A DNA stretch of 64,000 bases from Bacteroidia bacterium (GCA_030427865.1 JAUICK010000012.1:41114-105113), one strand, 5' to 3'; positions 43,761-54,389 are shown, counted from the first letter of the stretch. Numbers and translations are program-made. Notes: generated by a model from the letters alone, not told the origin.

Positions 43761-46700
43761 ATGACCAAGAATACTATTTATTTAGGTAAAAATATTGCAA
43801 AGAATTCTCAAGTAAAAGTAACAGGAGAATTGGTGAATTTCGATAATGAAACGTATTACAAAATTTCCAATAGCAATAAAATGAGACCATTTTTTATGAG
43901 TCTTGTTAGCAATTCAAACCATTGGATGTTTATTTCCAGTAATGGCGGTTTAACTGCGGGTAGAAAAGATGCAGAAAGTGCTCTTTTTCCATATTACACA
44001 GATGATAAAATTACAGAATCTGCAGATATAACTGGCAGTAAAACTATTCTACAAGTTCATAAAGATGATAAAACATTTCTTTGGGAACCTTTTTCTGATA
44101 GATATGAAGGTCTATATCAAATCAAAAGAAATTTATACAAAAACAATTACGGAAACAAAGTAGTTTTCGAAGAAATTAATAAAGATTTAGGGTTAACTTA
44201 TAGGTATCATTGGAATACTTCAAATGAATATGGTTTTGTTAGAAAATCAAATTTAATAAACAATACTCCTGCTAAAATTGAGGTTACCATTTTAGACGGA
44301 ATTCAAAATATTTTGCCTTACGGAGTTACTTCTGCAATACAAGGTATTCGTAGCAATTTGGTAGATGCCTATAAAAAATGTGAATTAGAAACCGATTCAG
44401 GAATTGGTATTTACGCATTAAGTGCCATTATTGTGGATAAAGCAGAACCAAGTGAAGCTCTAAAATCGAATTTAGTTTGGTCTTTGGGTGTTCAAAATCC
44501 AAAATATTTAATATCGTCAAGACAATTAGATGCATTTAGAAATGGTCAAGAAATTCATCAAGAAGTAGATGTAAAAGCAGAAAAAGGAGCTTATTTTACG
44601 ATACAAGAATTAACCTTAAACGCTAATGAAGAACAATCTTGGATGCTAATTGCAAATGTAAATCAGAATTTAAGCTCTTACCATAGTTTGGCTAATTTGA
44701 TTCAAAAAGAATCGAATTTACCCCAATTAATTCAAAAAAGTATAGATAAAGGCACAGACAACTTAATAGAGTTAACAGCAGCTTCAGATGGTTTGCAAAT
44801 AGGTGAAATTCAACCCAGAAACACAAGACATTTTGCAAATACACTTTTCAATATTATGAGAGGTGGAATTTTCGACAACAATTACCAAATTGAAAAACAA
44901 GATTTCGAAAAATACTTGGTAAATGCCAATCAAGAAGTATTTGAAAATCAAAAAAATATAATAGATAATTTACCAGAAGAATTTACGGTAGATTATTTAA
45001 AAAACTTAGCAAAATCAAATCAAGATAAAGATTTTAAAAGGTTATGTTTTGAGTACTTGCCATTAAAATTTAGTCGTAGACACGGAGACCCAAGTAGACC
45101 TTGGAACCGATTTTCGATAAACACAAGAAGTGAAATAGATGGCTCTAAAATCTTAGATTACGAAGGAAACTGGAGAGATATTTTTCAGAATTGGGAAGCC
45201 TTGGCGCATTCATATCCTGAGTTTATAGAAGGTATGATTCACAAATTTTTAAACGCTTCTACTTTTGATGGTTACAACCCGTACAGAGTTACAAAAGGTG
45301 GTTTTGATTGGGAAATTATAGAACCAGATGATCCTTGGTCTTACATTGGTTATTGGGGAGATCATCAGATTATTTACCTATTAAAATTCTTAGAATTTAT
45401 AGAAAACTATTATCCAGGTAAATTGGCAAAAAACTTTACAGAAGCCATTTTTGTTTATGCAAACGTGCCTTATAAGATTAAAAGTTATCAAGAAACGCTA
45501 CAAAACCCAAAAGATACCATTGATTTTGATGAAAAATTAAATCATAAAATTGATGAATTAAGAGCTGAAATAGGAGCAGATGGTGCTTTGTTAAGAGATG
45601 CAAACAACAATATTTACAGAGTAAATATGATGGAAAAATTGTTAGCAACTGTGTTAGCAAAAGTATCTAATTTTATTCCAGAAGGTGGTATTTGGATGAA
45701 TACACAAAGACCAGAATGGAATGATGCCAACAACGCTTTAGTGGGTAATGGAGTTTCTATGGTTACTTTATGTTATTTACATCGTTTTATAAACTTTTTC
45801 GAAAATGTAGTTTCTAACACAGATATAGATAATATTTCTATTTCTGATGAGTTGGTAACTTTCTTCAAGTCAGTAGTTGCATCACTAAAAGAAAATGAAA
45901 ATATTTTAGCAAAAAACATTTCTGATGCTGATAGAAAAACTGTTTTAGATGGAGTAGGAAATGCGGGTAGCAATTATAGATTATCAATCTATAAAAACGG
46001 ATTCCAAAACAAAAAAACAACCATATCTAAAAACGATGTATTAGAGTTCTTTAGCATCACAAAAAAATATACAGAACAAACTATAGATGCCAATAAACGT
46101 GATGATAATATGTATCACGCATATAACTTAATGGCAGTAAAAAACGAGAAAGAAATATCAATTTCTTACTTGTCAGAAATGTTAGAAGGTCAAGTTGCAG
46201 TATTAAGTTCTGGGCATTTATCGCCAAAACAAGCTTTAGCAACTTTAGATGGTTTAAAAGCAAGTGTCTTGTTTAGAGAAGATCAATACAGCTATATTTT
46301 GTATCCTAATAAAGATTTAGGAAGATTTATAGATAAGAACAATATTCCATCAAAAGCAGTTGAGAAATCACAATTGTTACAGCAATTATTAGCAGATGGT
46401 AATCATCAAATCATCAATAAAGATGTTGCAGGCAATTATCATTTTAATGGTAATTTTAATAATGCTGATGTTTTAAAAACAGGATTAGAAAACCTGCCTG
46501 AAGAATATCAATCTTTAGTAAAAGACGAAGAAAATCTATTGTTAGGTATCTACGAAGAAATGTTCGACCATAAATCTTTTACAGGAAGATCAGGAACATT
46601 TTTTGGTTACGAAGGTTTAGGTTCTATCTATTGGCACATGGTTTCTAAATTATTGTTAGCGGTTCAAGAAAACTGCTTATTAGCAATAAATACAAATGAA

Positions 46701-47219
46701 AGTGAAGAAGTAATTGGTAGATTGTTAGACCATTATTACGAAATTAACGAAGGGATTGGAGTGCATAAATCGCCAGAATTGTATGGTGCTTTTCCAACAG
46801 ATCCTTATTCGCATACACCTGCTACAAAAGGCGCACAACAACCAGGAATGACAGGTCAGGTGAAAGAAGATATCTTGTCAAGAATGGGTGAGTTAGGTGT
46901 TTTTGTAAAGAATGGTGAAGTAACTTTTAACCCAAGATTATTAAGAGAAGAAGAGTTCTTAAAAGAAGCTAAAAACTTCAATTATGTTGATGTTAATAGT
47001 GAAAAGAAAACATTAACACTCGATACTAAAACTTTAGCATTTACCTACTGCCAAGTGCCAATTGTATATCAATTATCAGATAAAAATAAGTTAAAAGTAT
47101 TTTACACTGATGGTAAAGCTTACGAAGTAAATAGTTTAAAAATAGATCAAAAAAATAGCGATAAACTCTTTAAAAGAACAGGAGAAATCAACAAAATAGT
47201 AGTTTTTATTAAAAAGTAA
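43761..47219 (+). CDS. GH149-like beta-1,3-oligoglucan phosphorylase (GH94-related)
   Basis: 1152 residues without a signal peptide, so cytoplasmic. Length and motifs fit the large GH94-related phosphorylases: RRHGDPSRPWNRFSI, PDDPWSYIGYWGDHQIIYLL, GGIWMNTQRPEWNDANNALV, the loop TGRSGTFFGYEGLGSIYWHM and SHTPATKGAQQPGMTGQVKE. GH149 members split or build beta-1,3-glucan chains with phosphate and glucose-1-phosphate and are known from laminarin loci of Bacteroidota. Here it starts a six-gene operon with GH3, GH17, GH30, a transporter and GH17. It would save ATP by phosphorolysis of imported laminari-oligosaccharides, parallel to GH65 in the starch locus. Assignment is from memory of motifs and context. 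Confidence 0.75.
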   Translation: MTKNTIYLGKNIAKNSQVKVTGELVNFDNETYYKISNSNKMRPFFMSLVSNSNHWMFISSNGGLTAGRKDAESALFPYYTDDKITESADITGSKTILQVHKDDKTFLWEPFSDRYEGLYQIKRNLYKNNYGNKVVFEEINKDLGLTYRYHWNTSNEYGFVRKSNLINNTPAKIEVTILDGIQNILPYGVTSAIQGIRSNLVDAYKKCELETDSGIGIYALSAIIVDKAEPSEALKSNLVWSLGVQNPKYLISSRQLDAFRNGQEIHQEVDVKAEKGAYFTIQELTLNANEEQSWMLIANVNQNLSSYHSLANLIQKESNLPQLIQKSIDKGTDNLIELTAASDGLQIGEIQPRNTRHFANTLFNIMRGGIFDNNYQIEKQDFEKYLVNANQEVFENQKNIIDNLPEEFTVDYLKNLAKSNQDKDFKRLCFEYLPLKFSRRHGDPSRPWNRFSINTRSEIDGSKILDYEGNWRDIFQNWEALAHSYPEFIEGMIHKFLNASTFDGYNPYRVTKGGFDWEIIEPDDPWSYIGYWGDHQIIYLLKFLEFIENYYPGKLAKNFTEAIFVYANVPYKIKSYQETLQNPKDTIDFDEKLNHKIDELRAEIGADGALLRDANNNIYRVNMMEKLLATVLAKVSNFIPEGGIWMNTQRPEWNDANNALVGNGVSMVTLCYLHRFINFFENVVSNTDIDNISISDELVTFFKSVVASLKENENILAKNISDADRKTVLDGVGNAGSNYRLSIYKNGFQNKKTTISKNDVLEFFSITKKYTEQTIDANKRDDNMYHAYNLMAVKNEKEISISYLSEMLEGQVAVLSSGHLSPKQALATLDGLKASVLFREDQYSYILYPNKDLGRFIDKNNIPSKAVEKSQLLQQLLADGNHQIINKDVAGNYHFNGNFNNADVLKTGLENLPEEYQSLVKDEENLLLGIYEEMFDHKSFTGRSGTFFGYEGLGSIYWHMVSKLLLAVQENCLLAINTNESEEVIGRLLDHYYEINEGIGVHKSPELYGAFPTDPYSHTPATKGAQQPGMTGQVKEDILSRMGELGVFVKNGEVTFNPRLLREEEFLKEAKNFNYVDVNSEKKTLTLDTKTLAFTYCQVPIVYQLSDKNKLKVFYTDGKAYEVNSLKIDQKNSDKLFKRTGEINKIVVFIKK

Positions 47220-47222
47220 ATA

Positions 47223-49040
47223 ATGCCTAACAAATTTCATAAATATCAAATTTTTATCCCTTTAATCTTTACGGTTATTGGTTGTAAAAACAACTCCAAT
47301 TCAAAGTTTGATAAAGATATTATGATTGAGCAAAAAGTCGATTCTTTGTTAAAGTTAATGACTTTAGAAGAGAAAATTGGACAAATGACTCAAGTTAGAC
47401 ATTTTTGGGATATTACTGATAATGATGTGGCAACCAAGTTTATTGGTTCAGTAATTCACACACAAGGCATAAATCCAGGAGAAACTGCCCAAGAATGGCA
47501 ACAAAAATTCATTAAATTACAAAAGCAAGCTTTATCAACAAGGTTAGGAATTCCATTGTTATTTGGTGTTGATGCTGTTCATGGTCAAAATACGTACAAT
47601 GGCGCAACTATTTTCCCTCATAATATAGGTTTTGGTGCAGCAGCAAATGAAAAATTAGTCGAAAAAGCTGCAGCAATAACAGCTTTAGAAGCACAAGCTA
47701 CAGGATTTAATTGGGTGTTTTCACCTTGTGTAGCCATTCCTTTTAATGAAAAATGGGGTAGAGTTTATGAAGCTTTTTCAGAAAGTACTGAGCTAACAGA
47801 AAAACTTACAAGAGCTTCTGTAAAAGGACATCAAGGAAAATTGTCAGCCCCTAAAACGGTTATGGCAACTGCAAAACATTTTGTAGGCGATGGTTCTACT
47901 GATTATGGAGTAGAAGGAGGAGAAACTTCTTTAAACGCAGCAGAAATTGAAGCTAAATTATTAGCACCTTATAAAGCTGCTGTTCAAGAAGGAATAGGTG
48001 CAGTTATGGCATCATTCAATACTGTTACAGGAATTTCAATGCACGCACACAAAAGGTTAATTACGGATACTTTAAAAGTTGGAATGAACTTTAAAGGCAT
48101 TGTAGTTTCTGATTGGAAAGGATATTCAAGATTTGGAGGAAATGACATTATCAATGCAGGTATAGATATGGTAATGGCTGTTGATGGAGATTTGGATGAT
48201 TTTCAATCTGGAGTAAAAAAAGGTGTTGAAAATGATTCGATTTCTATGTCAAGAATTGATGATGCTGTAAAAAGAATCTTAAGACAAAAATATAGATTAG
48301 GATTGTTTGAAAACCCTTTTCCTGATGCAAGTTTTATTGCTAAAATAGGATGTAATGAACACCGAAAAGTGGCAAAACAAGCTGTAAGAGAATCTTTGGT
48401 TTTATTAAAAAATGAAAACAACATTTTACCAATTGATAAAAAAACAACCAAAATTGTTGTAGTTGGCGAACACGCAAATAATTCGGGCTTACAATCTGGA
48501 GGTTGGACCGTGAATTGGCAAGGAACTAAAGAAAATTATAAAGGAGCAACTACGATTTTAGACGGAATCAAAAAGCAATCAAAAGGAACAGTAATTTACG
48601 ATAAAGAGGCAGCAGGAAATCATTATGATGCAGATTTAGCCATTATTGTGGTGGGTGAAAATCCTTATGCAGAATTTTTTGGAGATATTGGGCACGAATC
48701 CAATCAATTAGAATTAACGCTAACCAAAGAACATCAAAATTATATTAATAGGTATCAAGAAAATGGAGTAAAGACTTTAGTGATTTTAATTTCTGGAAGA
48801 CCATTAGTAGTTACAGAGCAAATTAAAAAATCAGATGCTTTTGTTGCTGCTTGGTTATTAGGTTCAGAAGGAGGTGGAGTTGCAGAAGTTTTATTCGGAG
48901 ATTATAATTTCTCTGGAAAACTACCTCATTCTTGGCCAAAATCAGTAGAGGATTTTAAAAGTAAATACGGTCCTAATTTTTGGGATAATAGCATAGAACC
49001 ATTATATCCATTTGGATATGGTTTAACATTTAAAAAATAG
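47223..49040 (+). CDS. GH3 beta-glucosidase lipoprotein
   Basis: 605 residues with lipoprotein leader (TVIGC, Cys22). Two GH3 domains: TIM-like barrel with MTLEEKIGQMTQ, AKHFVGDGSTDYG and nucleophile Asp297 in GIVVSDWKGYS; then the alpha/beta sandwich with ESLVLLKNENNILPI and VVVGEHANNSG. The fibronectin-III-like third domain of long GH3 enzymes is absent, as in the ExoP/barley exo-beta-glucanase type. It would remove glucose from beta-1,3 or beta-1,6 oligosaccharides in the periplasm. It lies 3 bases after the GH149-like gene. Confidence 0.93.
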   Translation: MPNKFHKYQIFIPLIFTVIGCKNNSNSKFDKDIMIEQKVDSLLKLMTLEEKIGQMTQVRHFWDITDNDVATKFIGSVIHTQGINPGETAQEWQQKFIKLQKQALSTRLGIPLLFGVDAVHGQNTYNGATIFPHNIGFGAAANEKLVEKAAAITALEAQATGFNWVFSPCVAIPFNEKWGRVYEAFSESTELTEKLTRASVKGHQGKLSAPKTVMATAKHFVGDGSTDYGVEGGETSLNAAEIEAKLLAPYKAAVQEGIGAVMASFNTVTGISMHAHKRLITDTLKVGMNFKGIVVSDWKGYSRFGGNDIINAGIDMVMAVDGDLDDFQSGVKKGVENDSISMSRIDDAVKRILRQKYRLGLFENPFPDASFIAKIGCNEHRKVAKQAVRESLVLLKNENNILPIDKKTTKIVVVGEHANNSGLQSGGWTVNWQGTKENYKGATTILDGIKKQSKGTVIYDKEAAGNHYDADLAIIVVGENPYAEFFGDIGHESNQLELTLTKEHQNYINRYQENGVKTLVILISGRPLVVTEQIKKSDAFVAAWLLGSEGGGVAEVLFGDYNFSGKLPHSWPKSVEDFKSKYGPNFWDNSIEPLYPFGYGLTFKK

Positions 49041-49074
49041 AAGAAAAGTTTAGAATAATATAAAACAATCGCGT

Positions 49075-50358
49075 ATGAAATCAATTTTAAAAACAACAAC
49101 AGCAATTTTAATTTTTGTCATTGGTTTCGGGTGTAGTTCTAAAAAGGAAGATACAAAAGATACTAAAGAGAAAAAAACAATAATGACGGCTAAACAAATT
49201 TTAGGAAATCCAGATTATTTGGCAATTTCTTATGGTGGATACAGAGAAAACTCAAGAGAGATACAACCAACTATAAAAGAATTAAAAGAGGATTTAAAAA
49301 TTCTTTCTGCTATGGGAATTAGAATTTTGAGAACTTATAATGTGCAACCAAAATTACCTCACGCAGCTAATGTTTTAAAAGCCATCAGCGAGCTTAAAAA
49401 AGAAGATCCAAAATTCGAAATGTATGTAATGTTAGGGGCTTGGATAGATTGTTTAAATGCTTGGACAGATAAAGTGCCAAATCATAATGTAGAAAGCACA
49501 GAAAATGAAGGTGAAATTGCAAGAGCTGTAGCCTTAGCAAAGCAATATCCAGACATTGTAAAAATAATTGCAGTCGGTAATGAAGCTATGGTAAAATGGG
49601 CAACAAGCTATTATGTGCAACCCAGTGTAATTTTAAAATGGGTAAATCATTTGCAAAACTTAAAGAAAAAAGGAGAACTTTCTAAAGATTTATGGATTAC
49701 CAGTTCAGACGATTTTTCTTCTTGGGGAGGTGGAGATGAAAGTTACAGAGTTAAAGATTTAGAAGATTTAATTAAGGCTGTAGATTATGTTTCTATGCAC
49801 ACATATCCCTATCATTATTCACATTATGCTCCAGATTTTTGGAAAATACCAGAAGGTGAAAAAAGTTTATCAGACTTAGAAAAGATAGATAATGCAATGT
49901 TACGCGCTTTAAAAAAATCACAACAACTTTTTAAAGATGTTTCAGATTATGTAAAAAGCATAGATTCAACCAAAACAATTCACATTGGAGAAACTGGTTG
50001 GGCAACAATTTCAAGTGGGCATTATGGCGAAAACGGTTCAAGAGCCACAGACCAATACAAACAAGGCTTGTATTATAAGCATCTAAGAAATTGGACCAAT
50101 AAAGAAGGCATTTCTTGTTTTTATTTTGAAGCTTTTGATGAGCAATGGAAAGATGCAAACAACCCTCAAGGATCAGAAAACCATTTTGGATTGATAAATC
50201 TTAATGGAGAAGCCAAATATCCTCTCTGGGAAATGGTAGACAAAGGAGTATTTAAAGGCTTAACTAGAAACGGAAAACCAATTACCAAAACCTTTAATGG
50301 TAATAAAGATGAAATGATGAAAACTGTTTTAGTACCCAGTACAAATTACCCAAGATAA
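49075..50358 (+). CDS. GH17 beta-1,3-glucanase lipoprotein
   Basis: 427 residues with lipobox IGFGC (Cys20). The GH17 barrel spans about 45-395: LAISYGGYRENSRE, MGIRILRTYNVQP, acid Glu170 in AVGNEAMVKW and nucleophile Glu306 in HIGETGWAT, ending with FYFEAFDEQWKD and a HFGLINLNG strand. The enzyme cuts beta-1,3-glucan chains. It differs from the second GH17 in this operon (53481-54389) in having a lipoprotein signal, so the two work in different compartments. Confidence 0.92.
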   Translation: MKSILKTTTAILIFVIGFGCSSKKEDTKDTKEKKTIMTAKQILGNPDYLAISYGGYRENSREIQPTIKELKEDLKILSAMGIRILRTYNVQPKLPHAANVLKAISELKKEDPKFEMYVMLGAWIDCLNAWTDKVPNHNVESTENEGEIARAVALAKQYPDIVKIIAVGNEAMVKWATSYYVQPSVILKWVNHLQNLKKKGELSKDLWITSSDDFSSWGGGDESYRVKDLEDLIKAVDYVSMHTYPYHYSHYAPDFWKIPEGEKSLSDLEKIDNAMLRALKKSQQLFKDVSDYVKSIDSTKTIHIGETGWATISSGHYGENGSRATDQYKQGLYYKHLRNWTNKEGISCFYFEAFDEQWKDANNPQGSENHFGLINLNGEAKYPLWEMVDKGVFKGLTRNGKPITKTFNGNKDEMMKTVLVPSTNYPR

Positions 50359-50368
50359 AAACAACCCA

Positions 50369-51853
50369 ATGAAAACAAATTATTTTTTCTCAACACTTTT
50401 TTTATTGATGATAATTAGTTGTAACTCAAAAGTAGATACGTTAGTAGTAGATGTTTACGAAACATCTGCAGCTGGAAATAAACTAACCAAAATTTCTGAT
50501 TTTGTTGATGTTAAAAATGCATCAACAATTAAAATAAATCCAGATACAATTTTTCAAACCATTACTGGTTTTGGAGGCGCTTTTACAGAATCATCTGCTT
50601 ACTTGTTAAACAAATTAAGTAAGAAGAATAGAGACACTATAATTCAGGCTTATTTCTCAAAAGAAGGAGCAAATTATTCACTTACAAGAACACATATGAA
50701 TTCTTGCGATTTCTCTTTATCTCAATATTCTTATGCTCCAGTAGAAGATGATATAGAGCTGAAACATTTTACAATAAAAGAAGATAAAGACGATTTAATT
50801 CCTTTTATAAAAGATGCAATGAAAGCGTCTGAAGATGGTTTTAAAATATTTGGTTCACCTTGGACAGCTACTCCTTGGATGAAAGATAATAACAAATGGG
50901 TTGGAGGAAAATTATTGCCAAAATATTACGATACTTGGGCACTTTTCTTTTCTAAATTTGTAGAAGCTTATAAAAAAGAAGGAATTGATATTTGGGGTTT
51001 TACAGTAGAAAATGAACCATTAGGAAATGGTAACAATTGGGAAAGTATGCATTACACTCCTGATGAAATGACCAGCTTTGTACAACATCATTTAGGACCA
51101 AAATTAAGAAAAGATTATCCTGATATTAAAATTTTAGGGTATGATCAAAATAGAGAACACTTAAAAGAATGGGTAGATTCTCAGTTTAAAAATGAAGAAA
51201 CTTCTAAGTATTTTGATGGAACTGCTATCCATTGGTACGCAAGTACATTCGAAGTATTTCCTGAAGAATTACAATATGCACACAATAAAGCTCCAAATAA
51301 ATACTTAATTCAATCAGAAGCTTGTATAGATGCTCAAGTTCCTGTTTGGCAAGATGATGCTTGGTATTGGAAAAAAGAAGCTACAGATTGGGGATATACT
51401 TGGGCTCCAGAAAAAGACAAACATTTACATCCAAAATACGCTCCAGTAAACAGGTATGCAAGAGATATTATTGGATGTTTAAATAATTATGTTGATGGAT
51501 GGGTAGACTGGAATATGGTTTTAGATACAAAAGGTGGACCAAACTGGTTTAAAAATTGGTGTATTGCTCCTATTATTGTAGACCCAGAAAAAGACGAAGT
51601 GTATTTTACGCCTTTGTATTATACTATGGCACATTTTAGTAAGTACATAAGACCAGAAGCAAAAGTTATTGGAGTAAATAATTCTGATAAAGATTTACAA
51701 GTTGCAGCAGCTCAAAACCCTGACGGTTCTATTGCAGTTGTAGTTTTTAATGAAGGATTAACAAAGAAAAATTTCAAATTGCAGTTAGGAGAAAAAGAAA
51801 CAACTATAAATATCGATGCTCAAGCATTACAGACTATAATGTTGAGTAAATAA
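50369..51853 (+). CDS. GH30 beta-glucosidase/endo-beta-1,6-glucanase lipoprotein
   Basis: 494 residues with lipobox MIISC (Cys18). GH30 features: QTITGFGGAFTESSAYLL, LTRTHMNSCDFSLSQYSY, KIFGSPWTATPWMKDN, acid Glu216 in FTVENEP and nucleophile Glu317 in YLIQSEACID, then the beta-sandwich side domain to the end. GH30 enzymes in laminarin loci remove beta-1,6-linked glucose branches, which fits the branched structure of laminarin and complements GH16 and GH17. It starts 11 bases after the GH17 gene. Confidence 0.92.
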   Translation: MKTNYFFSTLFLLMIISCNSKVDTLVVDVYETSAAGNKLTKISDFVDVKNASTIKINPDTIFQTITGFGGAFTESSAYLLNKLSKKNRDTIIQAYFSKEGANYSLTRTHMNSCDFSLSQYSYAPVEDDIELKHFTIKEDKDDLIPFIKDAMKASEDGFKIFGSPWTATPWMKDNNKWVGGKLLPKYYDTWALFFSKFVEAYKKEGIDIWGFTVENEPLGNGNNWESMHYTPDEMTSFVQHHLGPKLRKDYPDIKILGYDQNREHLKEWVDSQFKNEETSKYFDGTAIHWYASTFEVFPEELQYAHNKAPNKYLIQSEACIDAQVPVWQDDAWYWKKEATDWGYTWAPEKDKHLHPKYAPVNRYARDIIGCLNNYVDGWVDWNMVLDTKGGPNWFKNWCIAPIIVDPEKDEVYFTPLYYTMAHFSKYIRPEAKVIGVNNSDKDLQVAAAQNPDGSIAVVVFNEGLTKKNFKLQLGEKETTINIDAQALQTIMLSK

Positions 51854-51886
51854 TATAAAAATAGAAATTAACTAAAATCAATAAAT

Positions 51887-53455
51887 ATGTCAAATCAATC
51901 TACAACACCAGCAAGAGGTAAAGTTCCATTTGGACAAAAAGCAGCATTTGGAGCAGGACATTTTGTATTAAATCTATTACCAGGAGTATTAGGGGTTTAC
52001 CTACAAGTTTTCATATTAACTGCATTTGGTATGGATCCAGTTTGGGCTGGTCTTTTAGGTGGTTTGCCAAGAATATTTGATGCTTTAACAGATCCTGTTA
52101 TGGGATTCATTTCAGATAATACTAAATCGAAATGGGGACGCAGAAGACCTTATATTTTTAGCGGAGCAATAATTAGTGGAATTCTCTTTATTTTAATGTG
52201 GCAATTAGATGAAAATGCATCTCAAACATTTAATTTTTGGTATGTAATGATTTTGCAAATATTGTTTTTAGTTGGTAATACAATGTTTGCTACACCTTTA
52301 GTTGGTTTGGGGTATGAAATGACATCAGATTATAATGAAAGAACCCGATTAATGAGTTTGGCAAATAGCATGGGGCAAATTGCATGGATGATAGTACCTT
52401 GGTTGTATGTTATTATACCAGATGTAAATACTTTTGATAATCCAGCACAAGGGGTAAGAACTATGGCAGTAATTGTTGGTGGTGTCTGTATTTTATTTGG
52501 AATTTTACCTGCATTTTTCTGTAGAGGTATAGATTCTTCTCATATGGAAAATAGAAAAGAATTAAGTTTAAAATCTTTAGCTTCTAATATGAAAGAATTA
52601 TGGCAGGGTATCAAACAAGTTTCTAAAAACAAACCTTTTATGAAACTGTGTGGGGCAACTTTTTTAGTTTTTAATGGATTTCAATTAGTCGCAGCTTTTT
52701 CTGTTTTTATTATTGTTTTTTATATGAATAGTGGTAGTTGGGAACAAGCTGGTACATGGCCTGCATGGTTTAATACTTTAAATGCAATTATTACTGCTTT
52801 TATAGTAATACCTATTATTTCTAAAATGGCAACAAAATGGGGAAAAAGAAAAGCTTTTTTAATTTCAACTTTTTTATCAATCATAGGATATATTTTAAAA
52901 TGGTGGGGATTTGATATAGAACTAAATAACAGTTTCAATCAAACATCTCTAGGGCAATCTATGAATAGCGGAGTTGCTTCTATCTTTAATTTTTTAAACC
53001 CTTATTTAGATAGTATGGGAATGTCTTGGTTTAGTATCGATGCAAGTAATGGTATTCCATGGTTAATCTTTATACCTATTCCTTTGTTTGCATTTGGTAT
53101 GGGAGGTTTATTTACATTAATGATGTCTATGACTGCAGACGTATGCGATTTAGATGAGTTAGAAAATGGTATGCCACGAAAAGAAGGTACTTTTGGAGCA
53201 ATTTATTGGTGGATGGTAAAGTTAGGCCAAGCAATAGCTATTATTTTAAGTGGTGTTATTTTAAAAATCGTAGGTTTCGATCAAAATATTACTAATCAAG
53301 CAGCAGAAACAATGAATTCTTTAAGAATTGCTGATATTATTGTACCCGCCTCAACAGCAGCTTTAGCGATGATAGTTATGTGGAAGTATAGCTTAAATGA
53401 AAAACGAGCAAAAGAAATTAAAAAAATACTTGTAGAACGTAGAGGAGAGTTATAA
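51887..53455 (+). CDS. MFS/GPH-type sugar transporter (laminari-oligosaccharide)
   Basis: 522 residues with about twelve membrane segments. The GPH/MFS_2 signature is visible: RIFDALTDPVMGFISDNTKS followed by KWGRRRPYI; also LGYEMTSDYNERTRL and the late motif DVCDLDELENGMPRKEGTFG. It sits in the inner membrane and, from its place between GH30 and a signal-less GH17, probably brings laminari-oligosaccharides to the cytoplasmic GH17 and GH149-like enzymes. It is distant from the maltose-type transporter at 8023-9369. Confidence 0.88.
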   Translation: MSNQSTTPARGKVPFGQKAAFGAGHFVLNLLPGVLGVYLQVFILTAFGMDPVWAGLLGGLPRIFDALTDPVMGFISDNTKSKWGRRRPYIFSGAIISGILFILMWQLDENASQTFNFWYVMILQILFLVGNTMFATPLVGLGYEMTSDYNERTRLMSLANSMGQIAWMIVPWLYVIIPDVNTFDNPAQGVRTMAVIVGGVCILFGILPAFFCRGIDSSHMENRKELSLKSLASNMKELWQGIKQVSKNKPFMKLCGATFLVFNGFQLVAAFSVFIIVFYMNSGSWEQAGTWPAWFNTLNAIITAFIVIPIISKMATKWGKRKAFLISTFLSIIGYILKWWGFDIELNNSFNQTSLGQSMNSGVASIFNFLNPYLDSMGMSWFSIDASNGIPWLIFIPIPLFAFGMGGLFTLMMSMTADVCDLDELENGMPRKEGTFGAIYWWMVKLGQAIAIILSGVILKIVGFDQNITNQAAETMNSLRIADIIVPASTAALAMIVMWKYSLNEKRAKEIKKILVERRGEL

Positions 53456-53480
53456 ACGTAAATAAAAATAATTAGATAAA

Positions 53481-54389
53481 ATGTCATATAGAGAAGAACA
53501 TCATTTTTCTTTAACGCTTAAAGAAGGAACAGGAGATTCGGGTGTAGATTTTTCATCATATTCATTTGAAGAATTAAAGAAACTTTGGAAAAAAACTTTA
53601 AATCAAGGAATGCATGGAATTTGTTTTAGTATGTATGAAGATGGTCAAGAACCTGGAGATACAATTACAGAAGAACAAGTAGAAAGAAGAATAAAAATTT
53701 TAAAGCCCTATACCAAATGGATTCGCTCTTTTTCTTGTATAGAAGGTAACGAGCATATTCCAAGAATTGCAAAAAAACATGGACTAAAAACAATGGTTGG
53801 TGCTTGGTTAGGTGATGATATGGAAAAAAACGAAGAAGAAATAGAAGCTTTAATACAATTAGCCAAAGAAGGTTGTGTAGATATAGCCGCTGTTGGTAAT
53901 GAAGTTTTGTATAGAAACGATTTAACTTTAGAACAATTGTTAAACTATATTAAAAGAGTTAAAGAGGCAATACCAGAAGTTAGTGTTGGTTATGTAGATG
54001 CGTATTATGAATTTTCAAGACACCCAGAATTAGTAGATATTAGCGATGTTATTCTATCCAACTGTTATCCTTTTTGGGAAGGCTGTCCAATAGATTATTC
54101 TTTGGGGCATATGCAAAGAATGTACGATCAGGTTATAGAAGCAGCAAACGGAAAAAAAATAATTATTACCGAAACGGGTTGGCCAAGTCAAGGAGGCAGT
54201 GAAGGAGCTGCAGACTCAACAGACGAAAATACAATGAAATATTTTATAAATACTCAGGTATGGTCAGCTAAAGATAACATAGATGTTTTCTATTTCTCTT
54301 CTTTTGATGAATCTTGGAAAGTTGGAGCCGAAGGCGATGTTGGTGCATATTGGGGGTTATGGGACAAGAATGAAAATTTAAAGTATTAG
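53481..54389 (+). CDS. Cytoplasmic GH17 beta-1,3-glucanase
   Basis: 302 residues, beginning MSYREEHHFSLTL with no signal peptide. The GH17 barrel is complete: GICFSMYEDGQEPGD, TKWIRSFSCIEGNE, acid Glu141 in AVGNEVLYRND and nucleophile Glu231 in ITETGWPSQGG. It is a short, intracellular version encoded straight after the transporter and should process imported laminari-oligosaccharides, perhaps to sizes the GH149-like phosphorylase accepts. It ends the operon, 21 bases before a perfect hairpin terminator. Confidence 0.9.
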   Translation: MSYREEHHFSLTLKEGTGDSGVDFSSYSFEELKKLWKKTLNQGMHGICFSMYEDGQEPGDTITEEQVERRIKILKPYTKWIRSFSCIEGNEHIPRIAKKHGLKTMVGAWLGDDMEKNEEEIEALIQLAKEGCVDIAAVGNEVLYRNDLTLEQLLNYIKRVKEAIPEVSVGYVDAYYEFSRHPELVDISDVILSNCYPFWEGCPIDYSLGHMQRMYDQVIEAANGKKIIITETGWPSQGGSEGAADSTDENTMKYFINTQVWSAKDNIDVFYFSSFDESWKVGAEGDVGAYWGLWDKNENLKY

